Source: Phycisphaerales bacterium
GTDB lineage: Bacteria; Planctomycetota; Phycisphaerae; Phycisphaerales; SM1A02
NCBI GenBank assembly: GCA_029246705.1
Contig: JAQWMQ010000034.1
Location: forward strand, 1-64,000
Direction: 5' to 3'
DNA: 64,000 nucleotides
Positions 1 through 8,647 of the stretch are shown here, in pieces; the stretch's first letter is position 1; each line of letters opens with the position of its first letter. The position numbers and the translations under genes were made by a program. Under the pieces are notes generated by a model, which ran no database searches, was not told the DNA's origin, and saw nothing but the letters and a program-made list of their open reading frames with translations.

Positions 1-293
1 TTGTACTGGATGCGGTCATCCTGCGGCAGGCGGTCGGTGGCCACGGTGTAGGCAGCCAGGGCTTCAGGGTACTGATCGGCCGTGAGTGCATTACGTGCCG
101 TCATCAGAAGATCCTCGACCTTGATCGACTCAAGGAAGGATTCGTTCTCGAGCCTGTCGCTGGAGGCTGCGTCCACTTCCACCACCGGATCCGATTGCAG
201 CATGACATCGGGCATCAGGATTTCATCGTTCGGTGCCTGAAGCAACACCAGTGGAAGTACCAGTTGGGACAGCGTCACTCCTGAAAACATCAT
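1..293 (-). CDS. TPR protein at the end of the Bat operon (partial, runs off the left edge)
   Basis: The reading frame starts at the ATG at 293-291, which overlaps the TGA of the upstream batB-like gene as ATGA. It stays open to the window edge, giving about 97 residues. Residues 3-20 form a hydrophobic signal or anchor segment. Residues 58-92 look like one tetratricopeptide repeat, with alternating small residues and the pattern A-x8-Y-P-E-A-L-A-A-Y. In Bacteroides/Leptospira-type bat operons a TPR protein (BatC) follows the two von Willebrand factor A proteins, so a periplasmic TPR scaffold working with BatA/BatB is the natural reading. The C-terminal part is unseen, so total length and any further domains are unknown. 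Confidence 0.72.
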   Translation of the reverse strand, partial: MMFSGVTLSQLVLPLVLLQAPNDEILMPDVMLQSDPVVEVDAASSDRLENESFLESIKVEDLLMTARNALTADQYPEALAAYTVATDRLPQDDRIQY

Positions 294-1333
294 GAGACAC
301 CTCCTTCTCTGGTGATCAGTCGTGGGGACCATCTTCGCTCGGCAAGCAGGCAGTCCGCCAGCAGGAAGATGAAGGCAAGTCCGGCGAACCACTGGAATCG
401 AGGCGTTGCAATCCGAACCTCCGTGGCCTCCATTTCAGCTCTCTGGTCGTCAGCCACCACTGATTCGAATATGTCACCCAGGTCGAACTGCTTGGTTCCC
501 GCGCCGATGAAGGCGCCCTCACCTGCAAGAGCGGTCTCTTCAAGGGTCGAAGTCTGCATCTTCGTCCAGACCTGTTGCCCTTCATGGGTCAGCCAGGTGC
601 GTCGTCCGTTCGAGAACGTCGGGATTCGCGCGCCGGTGTCTGAATCGCCGAGTCCAACCGTGTAGACCCGGATGCCGTGATCCGTGAAGGCATTTCGAGC
701 GGCCTCGACCGGACCGCTTTGCTGGTCTTCGCCGTCACTGAGGATCACGATGGCCTTTCCGCCGGCGTCTTCATCCGTGAAGGAGTTCGCGGCCAGTCGA
801 ATCGCTTCTCCGAGCATCGAGCCGCCTCGGGTGCTGGTTCTCGCTGACACTTCTTCCAGGGTGAGTCCGAGTGCGCGGTAGTTCAGGGTCAGTGGTGACT
901 CGACTTGTGCGTCACCCGCGAAACTCACGATGCCGGCACGGTCGCCACCCAGGCGTTCGATGGTGTCGCTCATCGCCTGCTTGGCGCGCTCCAGTCGGTT
1001 TGGTGTGGCGTCTTCCGCGAGCATCGAACGGGAGACGTCGAGAACGAAGAAGACGTCCATGCCTCTTCGCTGGATCTCCTCGTGTCGGACGCCCCATCTC
1101 GGATCCATGATCGCGAAGACCAGTGCGCACAAGGCCGCGATGGTGAGTCCAGCCTTGGCCACTGGACGCACTCGGCTGGCACCCGGCGTGATGAAACCGA
1201 GCATTCGCTTGTCTGCAAAGCGGCGCATGAGGGTGATGCGTCGACGCATCGCCCAGGCAGCGACCACCGCAAGGATCAGGACGATCCAGGCAAGGTTCAG
1301 CAGCAGTGGGTGTACGAAGTGAAAGTCGGACAT
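290..1333 (-). CDS. batB: BatB-like von Willebrand factor A membrane protein
   Basis: 347 residues. Membrane segments lie near residues 11-30 and 60-77 and again near the C-terminus (about 318-335), enclosing a periplasmic vWA domain at about 92-305. The metal-ion-dependent adhesion site is intact: D-V-S-R-S at 99-103 and S-D-G-E-D at 199-203. This arrangement (two N-terminal helices, vWA, one C-terminal helix) is that of the BatA/BatB family, which acts with MoxR AAA+ ATPases and has been linked to aerotolerance and envelope stress; the molecular function is unsettled. It sits 25 nt after the batA-like stop, and its stop overlaps the start of the next TPR gene. No strong Shine-Dalgarno precedes the ATG, so translation may depend on coupling. 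Confidence 0.9.
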   Translation of the reverse strand: MSDFHFVHPLLLNLAWIVLILAVVAAWAMRRRITLMRRFADKRMLGFITPGASRVRPVAKAGLTIAALCALVFAIMDPRWGVRHEEIQRRGMDVFFVLDVSRSMLAEDATPNRLERAKQAMSDTIERLGGDRAGIVSFAGDAQVESPLTLNYRALGLTLEEVSARTSTRGGSMLGEAIRLAANSFTDEDAGGKAIVILSDGEDQQSGPVEAARNAFTDHGIRVYTVGLGDSDTGARIPTFSNGRRTWLTHEGQQVWTKMQTSTLEETALAGEGAFIGAGTKQFDLGDIFESVVADDQRAEMEATEVRIATPRFQWFAGLAFIFLLADCLLAERRWSPRLITREGGVS

Positions 1334-1358
1334 CTTTGTCTTTCGGTCTCTGGACTGG

Positions 1359-2444
1359 TCAGGGAAGTGATCTGAACGTGGTCAGTGAAAGGAACTGCTC
1401 GATCACAAGCAGCCCGAAGGCGAGCAGCAGGAGCGGGGGGATCATGTAGCCACCCAGCTGCATCGGTTCGACTGCATAGTCGACGTACTGCAGGTAGCGG
1501 CGTTGTTCGGTCTCGGTCTTCTCCAGTTCGTCGATGGTCTCGTAGATCTTCTGAAGACTCGAGGTATCGGTTGCACGGAAGTATCTCCCGCCGGTTCGAT
1601 CCGCCATCTCGGTCAGGGTCTGTTCGTCGATGTTGACCCGGGTCGGTCGGAGTTCACGGCCGAAGGGCGTCTGCACGGGTGCGAGGGCGACGCCACGCGT
1701 ACCGACACCGATGGTGTAGATCTTGATCCCGTACTTCTGGGCCAGGTCCGCGGCAACCAGCGGTTCTATGGATCCAGCCGTGTTCTCGCCGTCGGTGAGC
1801 AGGACGATCACCCTGCTCTTGATCCGCTGTCGATTCGTCTCCTGGGCCCTTTCACCGACGTCACGAAGGCGTTCCACCGCAAGCGCCACGGCATCTCCGA
1901 TGGCGGTTCCATCCTCGGAGGCGATCTGGACGTTCTGGAGCTGGCTCATCGAGTTGAGCAGGTGTGCGTGGTCGAGCGTCATGGGAGAAAGGCTGTCGGC
2001 GTAGCCGGCGAAGCTGATCAGCCCGATCAGGTCGTTCGGGCGACCGGGCAGGTCTTCGCTGCCTGCGATGAAATCCGCACCTACGCGCTTGACCGCTTCC
2101 AGACGGTTCGTACGCCGATCGTCGATCTCGAAATCCTCGGCCAGCATGCTGCTGGATCGGTCCACCAGCATCTGCATCGCCACGCCCTCCACGGTGACCT
2201 TGGTCTGTTCATTTGCCTTGACCGGTCTGGCCAGCGTGATCACGAGCAGTGAGAGCACCAGGACTCGTATGCCGGTCGGCACCCAGCGCAGTCGACTGCG
2301 CAGCGTTCGTCCGGCGAGTCTTGCGCCTTGCACGTCGGAGAAGGTGATCGTGGCCCGATTACGCCCGCGTACGGTCGTCCACCAGGCGAGGGGGACCAGG
2401 ACACCGAGAAGAAGCAGCCAGATTGCATCGGGGTGGAAACTCAT
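1359..2444 (-). CDS. batA: BatA-like von Willebrand factor A membrane protein
   Basis: 361 residues from the ATG at 2444. The frame is open further upstream, but this start overlaps the preceding stop as ATGA and has a strong AAGGAGGAG ribosome-binding site just upstream, so it is preferred. Helices at about 7-23 and 57-72 precede a vWA domain whose MIDAS motif D-R-S-S-S lies at 95-99. A TDGEN motif follows in the domain, and a hydrophobic helix lies at the C-terminus. It is the larger, first member of the BatA/BatB pair and is probably held in the inner membrane with the vWA domain in the periplasm. The neighbouring MoxR, DUF58 and BatD-like genes make the assignment secure at family level. 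Confidence 0.9.
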   Translation of the reverse strand: MSFHPDAIWLLLLGVLVPLAWWTTVRGRNRATITFSDVQGARLAGRTLRSRLRWVPTGIRVLVLSLLVITLARPVKANEQTKVTVEGVAMQMLVDRSSSMLAEDFEIDDRRTNRLEAVKRVGADFIAGSEDLPGRPNDLIGLISFAGYADSLSPMTLDHAHLLNSMSQLQNVQIASEDGTAIGDAVALAVERLRDVGERAQETNRQRIKSRVIVLLTDGENTAGSIEPLVAADLAQKYGIKIYTIGVGTRGVALAPVQTPFGRELRPTRVNIDEQTLTEMADRTGGRYFRATDTSSLQKIYETIDELEKTETEQRRYLQYVDYAVEPMQLGGYMIPPLLLLAFGLLVIEQFLSLTTFRSLP

Positions 2445-3412
2445 GCCGACTCCTCCTTGTCCGTGACCATGGTCTGCTTGACGAACATCCGGGCCGTTCC
2501 AAGGGCGGTCGAGCATTCACTGATGCTGATCGAACCACCTGCAAACTTCGCACGGTCACTCTCACGAACGATGCGTTCGAGGAGAAGGTGGGCATCATCG
2601 TTGATGTCCTCGTGGTCGAGTGCCGCCTGGATCAGCTCGTTGGAGGTGCGATCCGGGGCATCGATGTCGAACTGGAAGGCGACGTACCACCTGAGCACGG
2701 TCTCGATTCGCTGGTATCGCTCGGTGGTGGCCCCCTCGATCGGTGGTCCTTCCGCTTCGATTCGCTGAAGTTCGCCCAGCGCCCACTCGTGCGGAATCCG
2801 AGGGCGGATTTTCCGCCGTGCGGCCATGGTCAATGCGATCGCCACCAGTGCGAGCAGAGTTATGCCGCCGGTCACCAGGGCCGCGACCACCCAGTCCTCG
2901 CGTTCGCTGTCGAGGCTGTCATCCACCGCTGGGCGGATGTCTGCAAAGCTGCTCGGGTCGAAATCGCCTTCGATCAGAGACTGGATCATGAAACGTGTCG
3001 GTTCGGTCCTGAGTACCGAATCCGAACCGTAGTGTGCCTCGATCGAAGGAAGCTCGATCTCTCCGCTGGCAAGGGTCGAGACGAGAATCCGCTGTCGTTG
3101 TGCGACATTCAGTCCCGTCGCTTCGTCGAGGGCATCCTCGATTCGAAGTATGTCGAATTCGCCGAGTCGGTTGTCATTCGGGAGGACCAGCTCCGCTCTC
3201 TGGCGGGGCGGGGCTTCGATGGTCACGACCAGCTCGATTGGTTCACCCGCCTCGGCCTGGAGGCTGTCGGCATGGATCGCCAGTCGAACGTCCTGCTCTT
3301 CCGCGATGGCAATGAGCTCCCGGTCCTGCGGCGACGAGGTCGTCTCGACTCGATCGCAACCGGTGAAGGCAGTGGTTCCAAGGATGAGGATTGCGTGGGG
3401 CAGAAGGCTCAT
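2441..3412 (-). CDS. BatD-like lipoprotein with one membrane segment
   Basis: 323 residues. The N-terminus is a short hydrophobic signal ending in F-T-G-C at about 16-19, a plausible lipobox. A beta-rich exported part of about 150 residues follows, then one transmembrane helix near 185-207 followed by R-R-K, and a mostly helical, charged cytoplasmic tail. Its place between DUF58 and batA is where BatD/DUF4381-type proteins occur. It is shorter than classic BatD proteins and lacks their repeated beta domains. The start overlaps the DUF58 stop (ATGA) and the stop overlaps the batA start, so all three genes are translationally coupled. Function is inferred from context; the sequence has no catalytic signature. 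Confidence 0.75.
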   Translation of the reverse strand: MSLLPHAILILGTTAFTGCDRVETTSSPQDRELIAIAEEQDVRLAIHADSLQAEAGEPIELVVTIEAPPRQRAELVLPNDNRLGEFDILRIEDALDEATGLNVAQRQRILVSTLASGEIELPSIEAHYGSDSVLRTEPTRFMIQSLIEGDFDPSSFADIRPAVDDSLDSEREDWVVAALVTGGITLLALVAIALTMAARRKIRPRIPHEWALGELQRIEAEGPPIEGATTERYQRIETVLRWYVAFQFDIDAPDRTSNELIQAALDHEDINDDAHLLLERIVRESDRAKFAGGSISISECSTALGTARMFVKQTMVTDKEESA

Positions 3413-4299
3413 CGTCGTTGCCTCCGTTCCCGCTTGCGAAAGTAACTGGTGATCGGTTCGATGAAGGAATCGCCGGTCCTGACCTCGATCGGTTCGAGTC
3501 GCATCTTTCTGAATGATCGGGTTCGAATGCCCGATCGCTCTCGTGCATAGCCTTCGAACCTTCGTCTGACGCCACGTCGCGAGGTGTCCACATGGACTCT
3601 CCTGCCGGTCTCCGCATCCTCGAGTTCGATGATGCCCACCTTGGGAAGGCTTTCCTCGCGTTGGTCGGTCACAACCACCGGAATCACGTCATGACGAAGC
3701 GACGCTCGCTTCAGGGCCAGGTTCCAGGAGGTCTCCTCGTCCTGGAAATCGCTGATGGTGAACACCACGGATCTTCTCTTGGCCACTCGGTTGAGCTCGT
3801 CCAGTGCGGCGGAGAGATCGGTCCCCGTACCTTCCGGTTGAACGGTCAGGACCTCCCTGATGATTCGAAGCACGTGACGGACTCCCTTGCGTGGTGGGAG
3901 GAATCGCTCCACCCGGTCGGTGAACAGCAACAGTCCGACCTTGTCACTGTTTCGGATCGCAGCAAATGCCAGGGTCGCCGCAAGCTCCGCCACCAGTTCG
4001 CGCTTGAGCTGGCCGTTCGTTCCGAAACCCTGCGATCCACTCACGTCCACTGCAAGGATGACGGTGAGCTCGCGTTCCTCGCGGAACTTCTTGATGTGGG
4101 GTTCACCGGTTCGTGCCGAGACGTTCCAGTCGATCGTCCTGACGTCGTCACCGACCTGATAGGGGCGGACCTCCTCGAATTCCATTCCGCGACCCTTGAA
4201 TGCGGAGTGGTAACGTCCCGCAAGCATGTCAGTCACCAGGTGACTGGTACGTATCTCGATCCGGCGGATCTTCTTGAGCAGTTCGGTCGACAGCATCAT
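3409..4299 (-). CDS. DUF58 domain protein
   Basis: 296 residues with the typical DUF58 features: an N-terminal segment ending in S-A-F-K-G-R-G-M-E-F (about 31-40), the signature R-P-Y-Q-V-G-D-D-V-R-T-I-D-W at about 45-58, and a vWA-like fold with D-V-S-G-S at about 88-92. DUF58 proteins are cytosolic or peripheral partners of MoxR ATPases, and this gene lies 44 nt downstream of the MoxR gene. The C-terminus is very basic (R-K-R-E-R-R-Q-R-R). Two adjacent ATG codons (4299 and 4296) can serve as start, with GAGAAG upstream. The family is certain; the biochemical activity is unknown. Confidence 0.92.
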   Translation of the reverse strand: MMLSTELLKKIRRIEIRTSHLVTDMLAGRYHSAFKGRGMEFEEVRPYQVGDDVRTIDWNVSARTGEPHIKKFREERELTVILAVDVSGSQGFGTNGQLKRELVAELAATLAFAAIRNSDKVGLLLFTDRVERFLPPRKGVRHVLRIIREVLTVQPEGTGTDLSAALDELNRVAKRRSVVFTISDFQDEETSWNLALKRASLRHDVIPVVVTDQREESLPKVGIIELEDAETGRRVHVDTSRRGVRRRFEGYARERSGIRTRSFRKMRLEPIEVRTGDSFIEPITSYFRKRERRQRR

Positions 4300-4343
4300 C
4301 TTCTCACAGCAGGGTCTGGTCGGGCATCCGTTCTTGAAGGTGC

Positions 4344-5342
4344 TCAGGGAACGGGGACATGGTCCAGGAGTCGGTCGATCAGGTCGTCTGAATTGAGTTC
4401 CTCGGCTTCGGCCTCGTAGCTGACGATGAGCCTGTGTCTCAGCACGGTGTGCGCGACGTCCTTCACATCCTGGGGCAGCACGTATCCACGTCCGGCAAGG
4501 AATGCGTTGGCACGTGCAGCCATGGTCAGTGAGATCGTCGCACGGGGTGAGCCGCCGAAATCCACCAGGCCTTCGATCGGCACGCCATGACGGGATGGAT
4601 CACGAGTGGAGACCACCAGCTCGACGATGTAGTCCTTGACCCGGTCGTCGATGTGGATCTTGTCGACGGTCTTCCTGGCCGCCCTGATCGATTCCGGATC
4701 AGTGACCGCCTCGACCTCCGGCATGCCACTGCTTCGCGCCATGCGATCGAGGATCTCGCGTTCCTCCTCGGGAGTCGGATAGTCGACGATCAGCTTCAGC
4801 ATGAATCGGTCGACCTGTGCTTCCGGAAGCGGATAGGTGCCTTCCTGTTCGATCGGGTTCTGGGTCGCCATGACCAGGAACGGATCGTCCATGGGGTAGG
4901 TGTGTTCACCGATGGTCACCTGTCGTTCCTGCATCGCTTCCAGAAGCGCACTCTGCACCTTGGCCGGTGCGCGGTTGATCTCATCGGCGAGGACCAGGTT
5001 GGAGAAGATCGGTCCCTTCTTCACCGTGAACTCTCCATCCGATGGTCGGTACACCAGCGTGCCGAGCAGGTCGGCGGGGAGGAGATCGGGCGTGAACTGA
5101 ATTCTCTGGAACCCGGTCGAGATGCATTTGGAGAGCGTTGAGACCGCGGTGGTCTTGGCCAGCCCCGGCACGCCCTCGATCAACACGTGTCCGTTGCACA
5201 GGATGCCCATGATCAAGCCGTCGAGCAGTTCCTCCTGTCCGACCACCACGTTGTGGATCTGGTCTCGAAGAAGTTGGAAGGGGCGACTGTGCTGAGCCAC
5301 TTCCTGTTCGATGGCACTGATGTCTGGTTGTGTAACGGTCAT
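4344..5342 (-). CDS. MoxR-family AAA+ ATPase
   Basis: 332 residues, full length for the family. Walker A is G-V-P-G-L-A-K-T at 57-64 and Walker B is L-V-L-A-D-E-I-N-R at about 116-124, followed by the R-A-P-A-K-V-Q-S-A-L-L-E-A-M-Q-E stretch characteristic of MoxR. The conserved A-T-Q-N-P-I-E-Q-E-G-T-Y-P-L-P-E-A-Q sensor region is also present. MoxR ATPases act as chaperone-like remodellers of vWA proteins, here probably the DUF58 and Bat proteins encoded downstream. It is the first gene of the minus-strand operon, with GGAG about 10 nt before the ATG and an intergenic region upstream that it shares with a divergent dehydrogenase gene. Confidence 0.95.
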   Translation of the reverse strand: MTVTQPDISAIEQEVAQHSRPFQLLRDQIHNVVVGQEELLDGLIMGILCNGHVLIEGVPGLAKTTAVSTLSKCISTGFQRIQFTPDLLPADLLGTLVYRPSDGEFTVKKGPIFSNLVLADEINRAPAKVQSALLEAMQERQVTIGEHTYPMDDPFLVMATQNPIEQEGTYPLPEAQVDRFMLKLIVDYPTPEEEREILDRMARSSGMPEVEAVTDPESIRAARKTVDKIHIDDRVKDYIVELVVSTRDPSRHGVPIEGLVDFGGSPRATISLTMAARANAFLAGRGYVLPQDVKDVAHTVLRHRLIVSYEAEAEELNSDDLIDRLLDHVPVP

Positions 5343-5534
5343 TGTTCTCGGTCTCCTTCTGGGGGATCGGGTGCTTCCTTCTCGCCGCCCAGTTTAAAGA
5401 TGGATCGGTCCGAGGCTGCACTGTCGACCTCGCATCAGCCCTACGCTCCATCCGGCCGGAAGGTTCGTGGGTAACCCGCTACCCTGACGGCCCCTTCCTC
5501 CCATCCCCCGAACAGCCCCCAGGAGTTGACACCA
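5343..5534. other. Divergent intergenic region between moxR and the dehydrogenase gene
   Basis: 192 bases separating two divergently transcribed genes, so it should carry promoters in both directions. The moxR side has AAGGAG before the ATG. The dehydrogenase side has CAGGAG at 5520-5525. I could not assign convincing -35/-10 pairs on either strand. Confidence 0.4.
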
Positions 5535-6419
5535 ATGAGGATCGCGTTTCTCGGAACCGGCGTGATGGGGGCCTCCATGGCCGGGCATCTCATTGACGCC
5601 GGGCATGATCTCACCATTCACACCAGAACGCAGGCTCGTGCGGAGGCACTCCTGAGCCGCGGGGCCATCTGGGCGGAAACGCCGGCTGTTTGTGCGGACG
5701 CTCAGGATGTCGTGATTTCGATCGTTGGGCTCCCATCTGACGTCGAATCCGTCTATCTCGGCCCTGAAGGGGTTCTGGCGGCTGGAAAGCCACCGAGCCT
5801 TCTCATCGACATGACCACCAGCACGCCCTCCCTCGCCCGCAGGATCCACCAGGAGGCCTCCCTGCGCGGAATCAGCTCCATCGATGCCCCGGTCTCCGGG
5901 GGCGACGTGGGGGCTCGAAATGGCACTCTGTCGATCATGGTGGGGGGAGATCACGACGCTATCACCACCGCCATGCCCCTTCTGGAGGCGATGGGAGGCT
6001 CCATCGTCCATCAGGGAGGGCCCGGAGCCGGCCAGCACACCAAGATGGTCAATCAGATTCTCATCGCCTCAATGATGGTCGGGGCTAGTGAAGGCCTGCT
6101 GTACGCGGAACGGGCCGGCCTCGATGGCGCCAAGGTGATTGAATCCGTCGGTGGGGGTGCGGCTGGCTCCTGGACCATCAACACCCTGGGCCCAAGGATG
6201 CTTCAGCGTGATTTCGAACCGGGTTTCTACGTCGAACACTTCCTGAAGGACCTCTCGATCGCCCTTCAGGAGGCTCAGGAGATGGGTTTGGAACTTCCAG
6301 GGCTCATCCAGGCCCACGCCCTGTACGCCAGGCTTGAGGCCGATGGACTGGGCCGCAAGGGCACCCAGGTGCTTCTGACTCTGTTGGAACGGCTGAATGA
6401 GGTCCAAAGCAGCTCCTGA
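5535..6419 (+). CDS. NAD(P)-dependent 3-hydroxyisobutyrate dehydrogenase-family oxidoreductase
   Basis: 294 residues of the beta-hydroxyacid dehydrogenase family (3-hydroxyisobutyrate, tartronate semialdehyde or glyoxylate/succinic semialdehyde reductases). The nucleotide-binding motif G-T-G-V-M-G is at 7-12. The substrate motif D-A-P-V-S-G-G is at 117-123 and the catalytic lysine is K170 in G-Q-H-T-K-M-V-N-Q. R31, near the end of the second strand, may favour NADP(H). A TTG start at 5526 is possible, but it directly abuts the CAGGAG ribosome-binding site; the ATG at 5535 has ideal 9-nt spacing. The gene is transcribed away from the moxR operon. The substrate cannot be fixed from sequence. 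Confidence 0.9.
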   Translation: MRIAFLGTGVMGASMAGHLIDAGHDLTIHTRTQARAEALLSRGAIWAETPAVCADAQDVVISIVGLPSDVESVYLGPEGVLAAGKPPSLLIDMTTSTPSLARRIHQEASLRGISSIDAPVSGGDVGARNGTLSIMVGGDHDAITTAMPLLEAMGGSIVHQGGPGAGQHTKMVNQILIASMMVGASEGLLYAERAGLDGAKVIESVGGGAAGSWTINTLGPRMLQRDFEPGFYVEHFLKDLSIALQEAQEMGLELPGLIQAHALYARLEADGLGRKGTQVLLTLLERLNEVQSSS

Positions 6420-6424
6420 CCGGG

Positions 6425-6452
6425 TTGAACGGATCGCCTGAGCGAGTACACT
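6425..6452 (+). promoter_or_regulatory. Candidate sigma-70-type promoter for the 108-aa protein gene
   Basis: TTGAAC (6425-6430), a 16-base spacer, and TACACT (6447-6452). Transcription would begin near 6459, giving a leader of about 28 bases that contains GGAAGGA before the ATG at 6487. Each box matches consensus at four of six positions. Confidence 0.42.
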
Positions 6453-6486
6453 GTCCGGCTCGCTCTGGCGGAAGGACTGCACCAAC

Positions 6487-6813
6487 ATGACCACGGCAAC
6501 AGCAATCGATCCAACCGGCACCTACACCTTCACCATCAAGAAGGCGCCGTTGCGCACTGCGCAGATCAAGACCGTCAAGCGTCTCATGGAGATGCAGCCG
6601 CACATCCAGCATGGACTCAAGGATCTCGCCCGGGGCCGCGCTCAGGGTGGCAACGACCCTCGTCGTCGTGCCGGTCGAATCTGGGTGCACCGAAAGCGTC
6701 GAACCAACCTGGTCAAGGTCGAGGCTGGAGCCACCTTCACGCTCCGCCTGACACCCCAGATGGTGCCCGACATCAACAGCGTCATGGACTTCCTTGACGC
6801 CAAGAGCGCCTGA
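6487..6813 (+). CDS. Small basic protein of unknown function
   Basis: 108 residues; I do not recognise a named family. Residues 1-20 are Thr-rich. The middle (about 45-75) is very basic and Gly-rich, with N-D-P-R-R-R-A-G-R-I-W-V-H-R-K-R-R, which suggests binding to nucleic acid or another polyanion. The last 30 residues look like a compact alpha/beta end with no membrane segment or signal peptide. GGAAGGA lies upstream of the ATG. The gene stands alone, with its own candidate promoter and one of the best factor-independent terminators in the window directly behind it. That fits a well-expressed housekeeping gene. The nucleic-acid role is inference from charge only. Confidence 0.8.
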   Translation: MTTATAIDPTGTYTFTIKKAPLRTAQIKTVKRLMEMQPHIQHGLKDLARGRAQGGNDPRRRAGRIWVHRKRRTNLVKVEAGATFTLRLTPQMVPDINSVMDFLDAKSA

Positions 6814-6844
6814 GCACCGCACCCAACCAATTGAACGACACCTG

Positions 6845-6872
6845 ACACGGACCCGAATGGGTCCGTGTTTTC
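6845..6872 (+). terminator. Strong rho-independent terminator
   Basis: A perfect 10-bp GC-rich stem (6845-6854 with 6859-6868), a GAAT loop, and a T-rich tail TTTTCTT. It lies 31 bases after the stop of the small basic protein gene. Confidence 0.9.
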
Positions 6873-6905
6873 TTGACGCGGCGGGATGTTCCTGTGGTGT
6901 GCGGG

Positions 6906-7634
6906 TCAGCCTGCACGTGCATTGAGGATGTGACTGATGTCCGGCATGCCTTCCGGGGTTGAATCACGAAGAAGGAGTCTCGCCCTGACGCAGGCATCGG
7001 TGACCGGCATGACTTCGAGTTCCTGCAATGCACTGTTGTCGTTGAGATGGGAGCAGATGGTGTCGATGCGCCCTTCGGCATACAGTCGGATCATGACGGC
7101 GACTGCATCGCAGCAGAAGGTGCGGCCGTTTTCCGCCACCAGTTCCTCAAGCCCCTGGGTGGAGGTGCGGACCTGGTCTTCACTCCTGTAACTGCGCAGG
7201 CTGGTCATCGCATCGAAAGCGTCGATGACGGCGAAGTAGCGTGCCGTCGCGGGAATCTGGCCGCCCACCAGTCCGTCCGGGTATCCGCTACCGTCGATTC
7301 GTTCGTGGTGCCAGCGAGTCACGGCGAGGATGATTTCATCGCGTTCACCCATTCGCAGAAGTCTCTGGTAGCCATGAAGCGTGTGCCGCTTCAGGATCGT
7401 GAACTCCTCTTCGAGCAACGGTCCTCGCTTGGCCAGGATCTCATGCGGCACGTCGATCTTGCCCAGGTCATGAAGGAGAGCGGCCATCATGAACCGCTGA
7501 GTCTGTGACTCGCTCAGGTTCAACGATTCCGCGAATGCCTGGGCGTACATGGTGACGCGCCAGTTGTGCGCCGCAGTGGGGAGGTCATGAAAGACCGCCG
7601 CCTGCGAAAGGGCATGTGCGAGGGCAAAGTCCAT
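6906..7634 (-). CDS. HD-GYP domain protein (probable cyclic di-GMP phosphodiesterase)
   Basis: 242 residues from the ATG at 7634. An upstream in-frame start at 7709 would add 25 residues with no domain content. The protein is essentially one HD-GYP domain: metal-binding H-D-L-G-K at 55-59 and the H-H-E-R-I-D-G-S-G-Y-P signature at 109-119, both intact. This family hydrolyses c-di-GMP to pGpG or GMP using two or three metal ions. No receiver, PAS or membrane domain is attached, so input must come from a partner or from abundance. The PilB-type ATPase elsewhere in this window carries an N-terminal domain of a class that can bind c-di-GMP, a possible but distant connection. Confidence 0.88.
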   Translation of the reverse strand: MDFALAHALSQAAVFHDLPTAAHNWRVTMYAQAFAESLNLSESQTQRFMMAALLHDLGKIDVPHEILAKRGPLLEEEFTILKRHTLHGYQRLLRMGERDEIILAVTRWHHERIDGSGYPDGLVGGQIPATARYFAVIDAFDAMTSLRSYRSEDQVRTSTQGLEELVAENGRTFCCDAVAVMIRLYAEGRIDTICSHLNDNSALQELEVMPVTDACVRARLLLRDSTPEGMPDISHILNARAG

Positions 7635-7817
7635 TCCTGATCGAATCTTTCCAGCGATTGCTTCGGACCCACGATTCACTCGAACACTGCATGGTTCGAT
7701 TCGGCACACCGTGGCCTTCTGGTTTCAATACGCGGAAATCCATCAAACGTTGCATCGAGATGTGCCAAGGCCCGGAATTCCTGCATGTTTGCCCGCCATT
7801 CGGGGCTCGATGCCTAC

Positions 7818-8603
7818 TCAGGGGCTGGCCAGGATCGCATGTCGGATCGGCATGACGATGTTCGGAACCACCCTCTGTTCCGCGATTCGCTCCGCGTGAC
7901 CGGCCAGTGCGGCGAATCGATTGCTGAAATCCTCGACCGATTCCATCGCACCCAGGTGTCGAACCGTCAGGTAGATGCTGATCGGTTCCCGGTTCCAGTT
8001 CCCGGTCGAGCGTTCTCGAGCGGTGGTCCTGGTCTTCACCTCGAGGAAGGCCTGGACCTGTGAACTGGGTTCGAGGTTGATGCCGATGGTCGGTTGGGCA
8101 TCCATGATCTCGTCGTTGGTGTCGAGCAGGTCGGCAAAGGGAGAATCCGCAAGAAGGGCGTTGAAGACGACCTCGTCACGATTCATCTGGGCTTCCATGT
8201 CGAAGCCGAAGACCAGTTCGAGATGTTCGACATCAAGCGGGCTGATCGACAGGAACCAGGGCGCGAGATCGAGCACCTTGCGATGAAGCCGATAGGCGTC
8301 TCCCAGGTCATCCGGGTTGACCGAGCCACTTCTCAACTGGGTGCCACGAAGGGAGAACCAGTTGTAGGCCCGTCGAGATTCATCCGAATCGAGGGCGAAC
8401 TCGTTCTCGAAACGGCGAAAATTCGACAGCTCGGGAAACTCTCTCCGGAGTCGTCCGAACAGGTCCAGAACCGTCTCTCGTGAATCAGGAAGATCCATCT
8501 TGAGGCTGAGTTTCTGGTTGACGTAGAAGTCCGTCACAAGGGTGTCGAGATCGTTGACCATGCAGTCCATCCGGAAACAGCCCATCACTCGGGCTTGGTT
8601 CAC
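7818..8603 (-). CDS. Conserved-looking protein of unknown function
   Basis: Up to 261 residues, acidic, with no signal peptide or membrane segment. It mixes alternating alpha/beta segments with several aromatic residues (Y-N-W-F, A-P-W-F-L). I recognise no catalytic motif. The start is uncertain: the open frame begins with GTG at 8603, and ATG codons at 8585 and further in are alternatives; none has a clear Shine-Dalgarno. Codon use resembles neighbouring genes and the frame is uninterrupted, which argues that it is real. It is flanked by HD-GYP (downstream) and DUF418 (upstream) genes on the same strand with gaps of 183 and 44 nt, so it may be transcribed with the latter. Confidence 0.65.
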   Translation of the reverse strand: MNQARVMGCFRMDCMVNDLDTLVTDFYVNQKLSLKMDLPDSRETVLDLFGRLRREFPELSNFRRFENEFALDSDESRRAYNWFSLRGTQLRSGSVNPDDLGDAYRLHRKVLDLAPWFLSISPLDVEHLELVFGFDMEAQMNRDEVVFNALLADSPFADLLDTNDEIMDAQPTIGINLEPSSQVQAFLEVKTRTTARERSTGNWNREPISIYLTVRHLGAMESVEDFSNRFAALAGHAERIAEQRVVPNIVMPIRHAILASP

Positions 8604-8647
8604 CGGACGCTATCCGCCATCCACGCAGCTCGTGCTGCAAGTGCAGG

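Noticed and set aside
4981-5451. 156-residue minus-strand open frame overlapping the MoxR start
   Set aside because: It is in another frame from MoxR, which has full AAA+ motifs and a good ribosome-binding site; the overlapping frame has neither.
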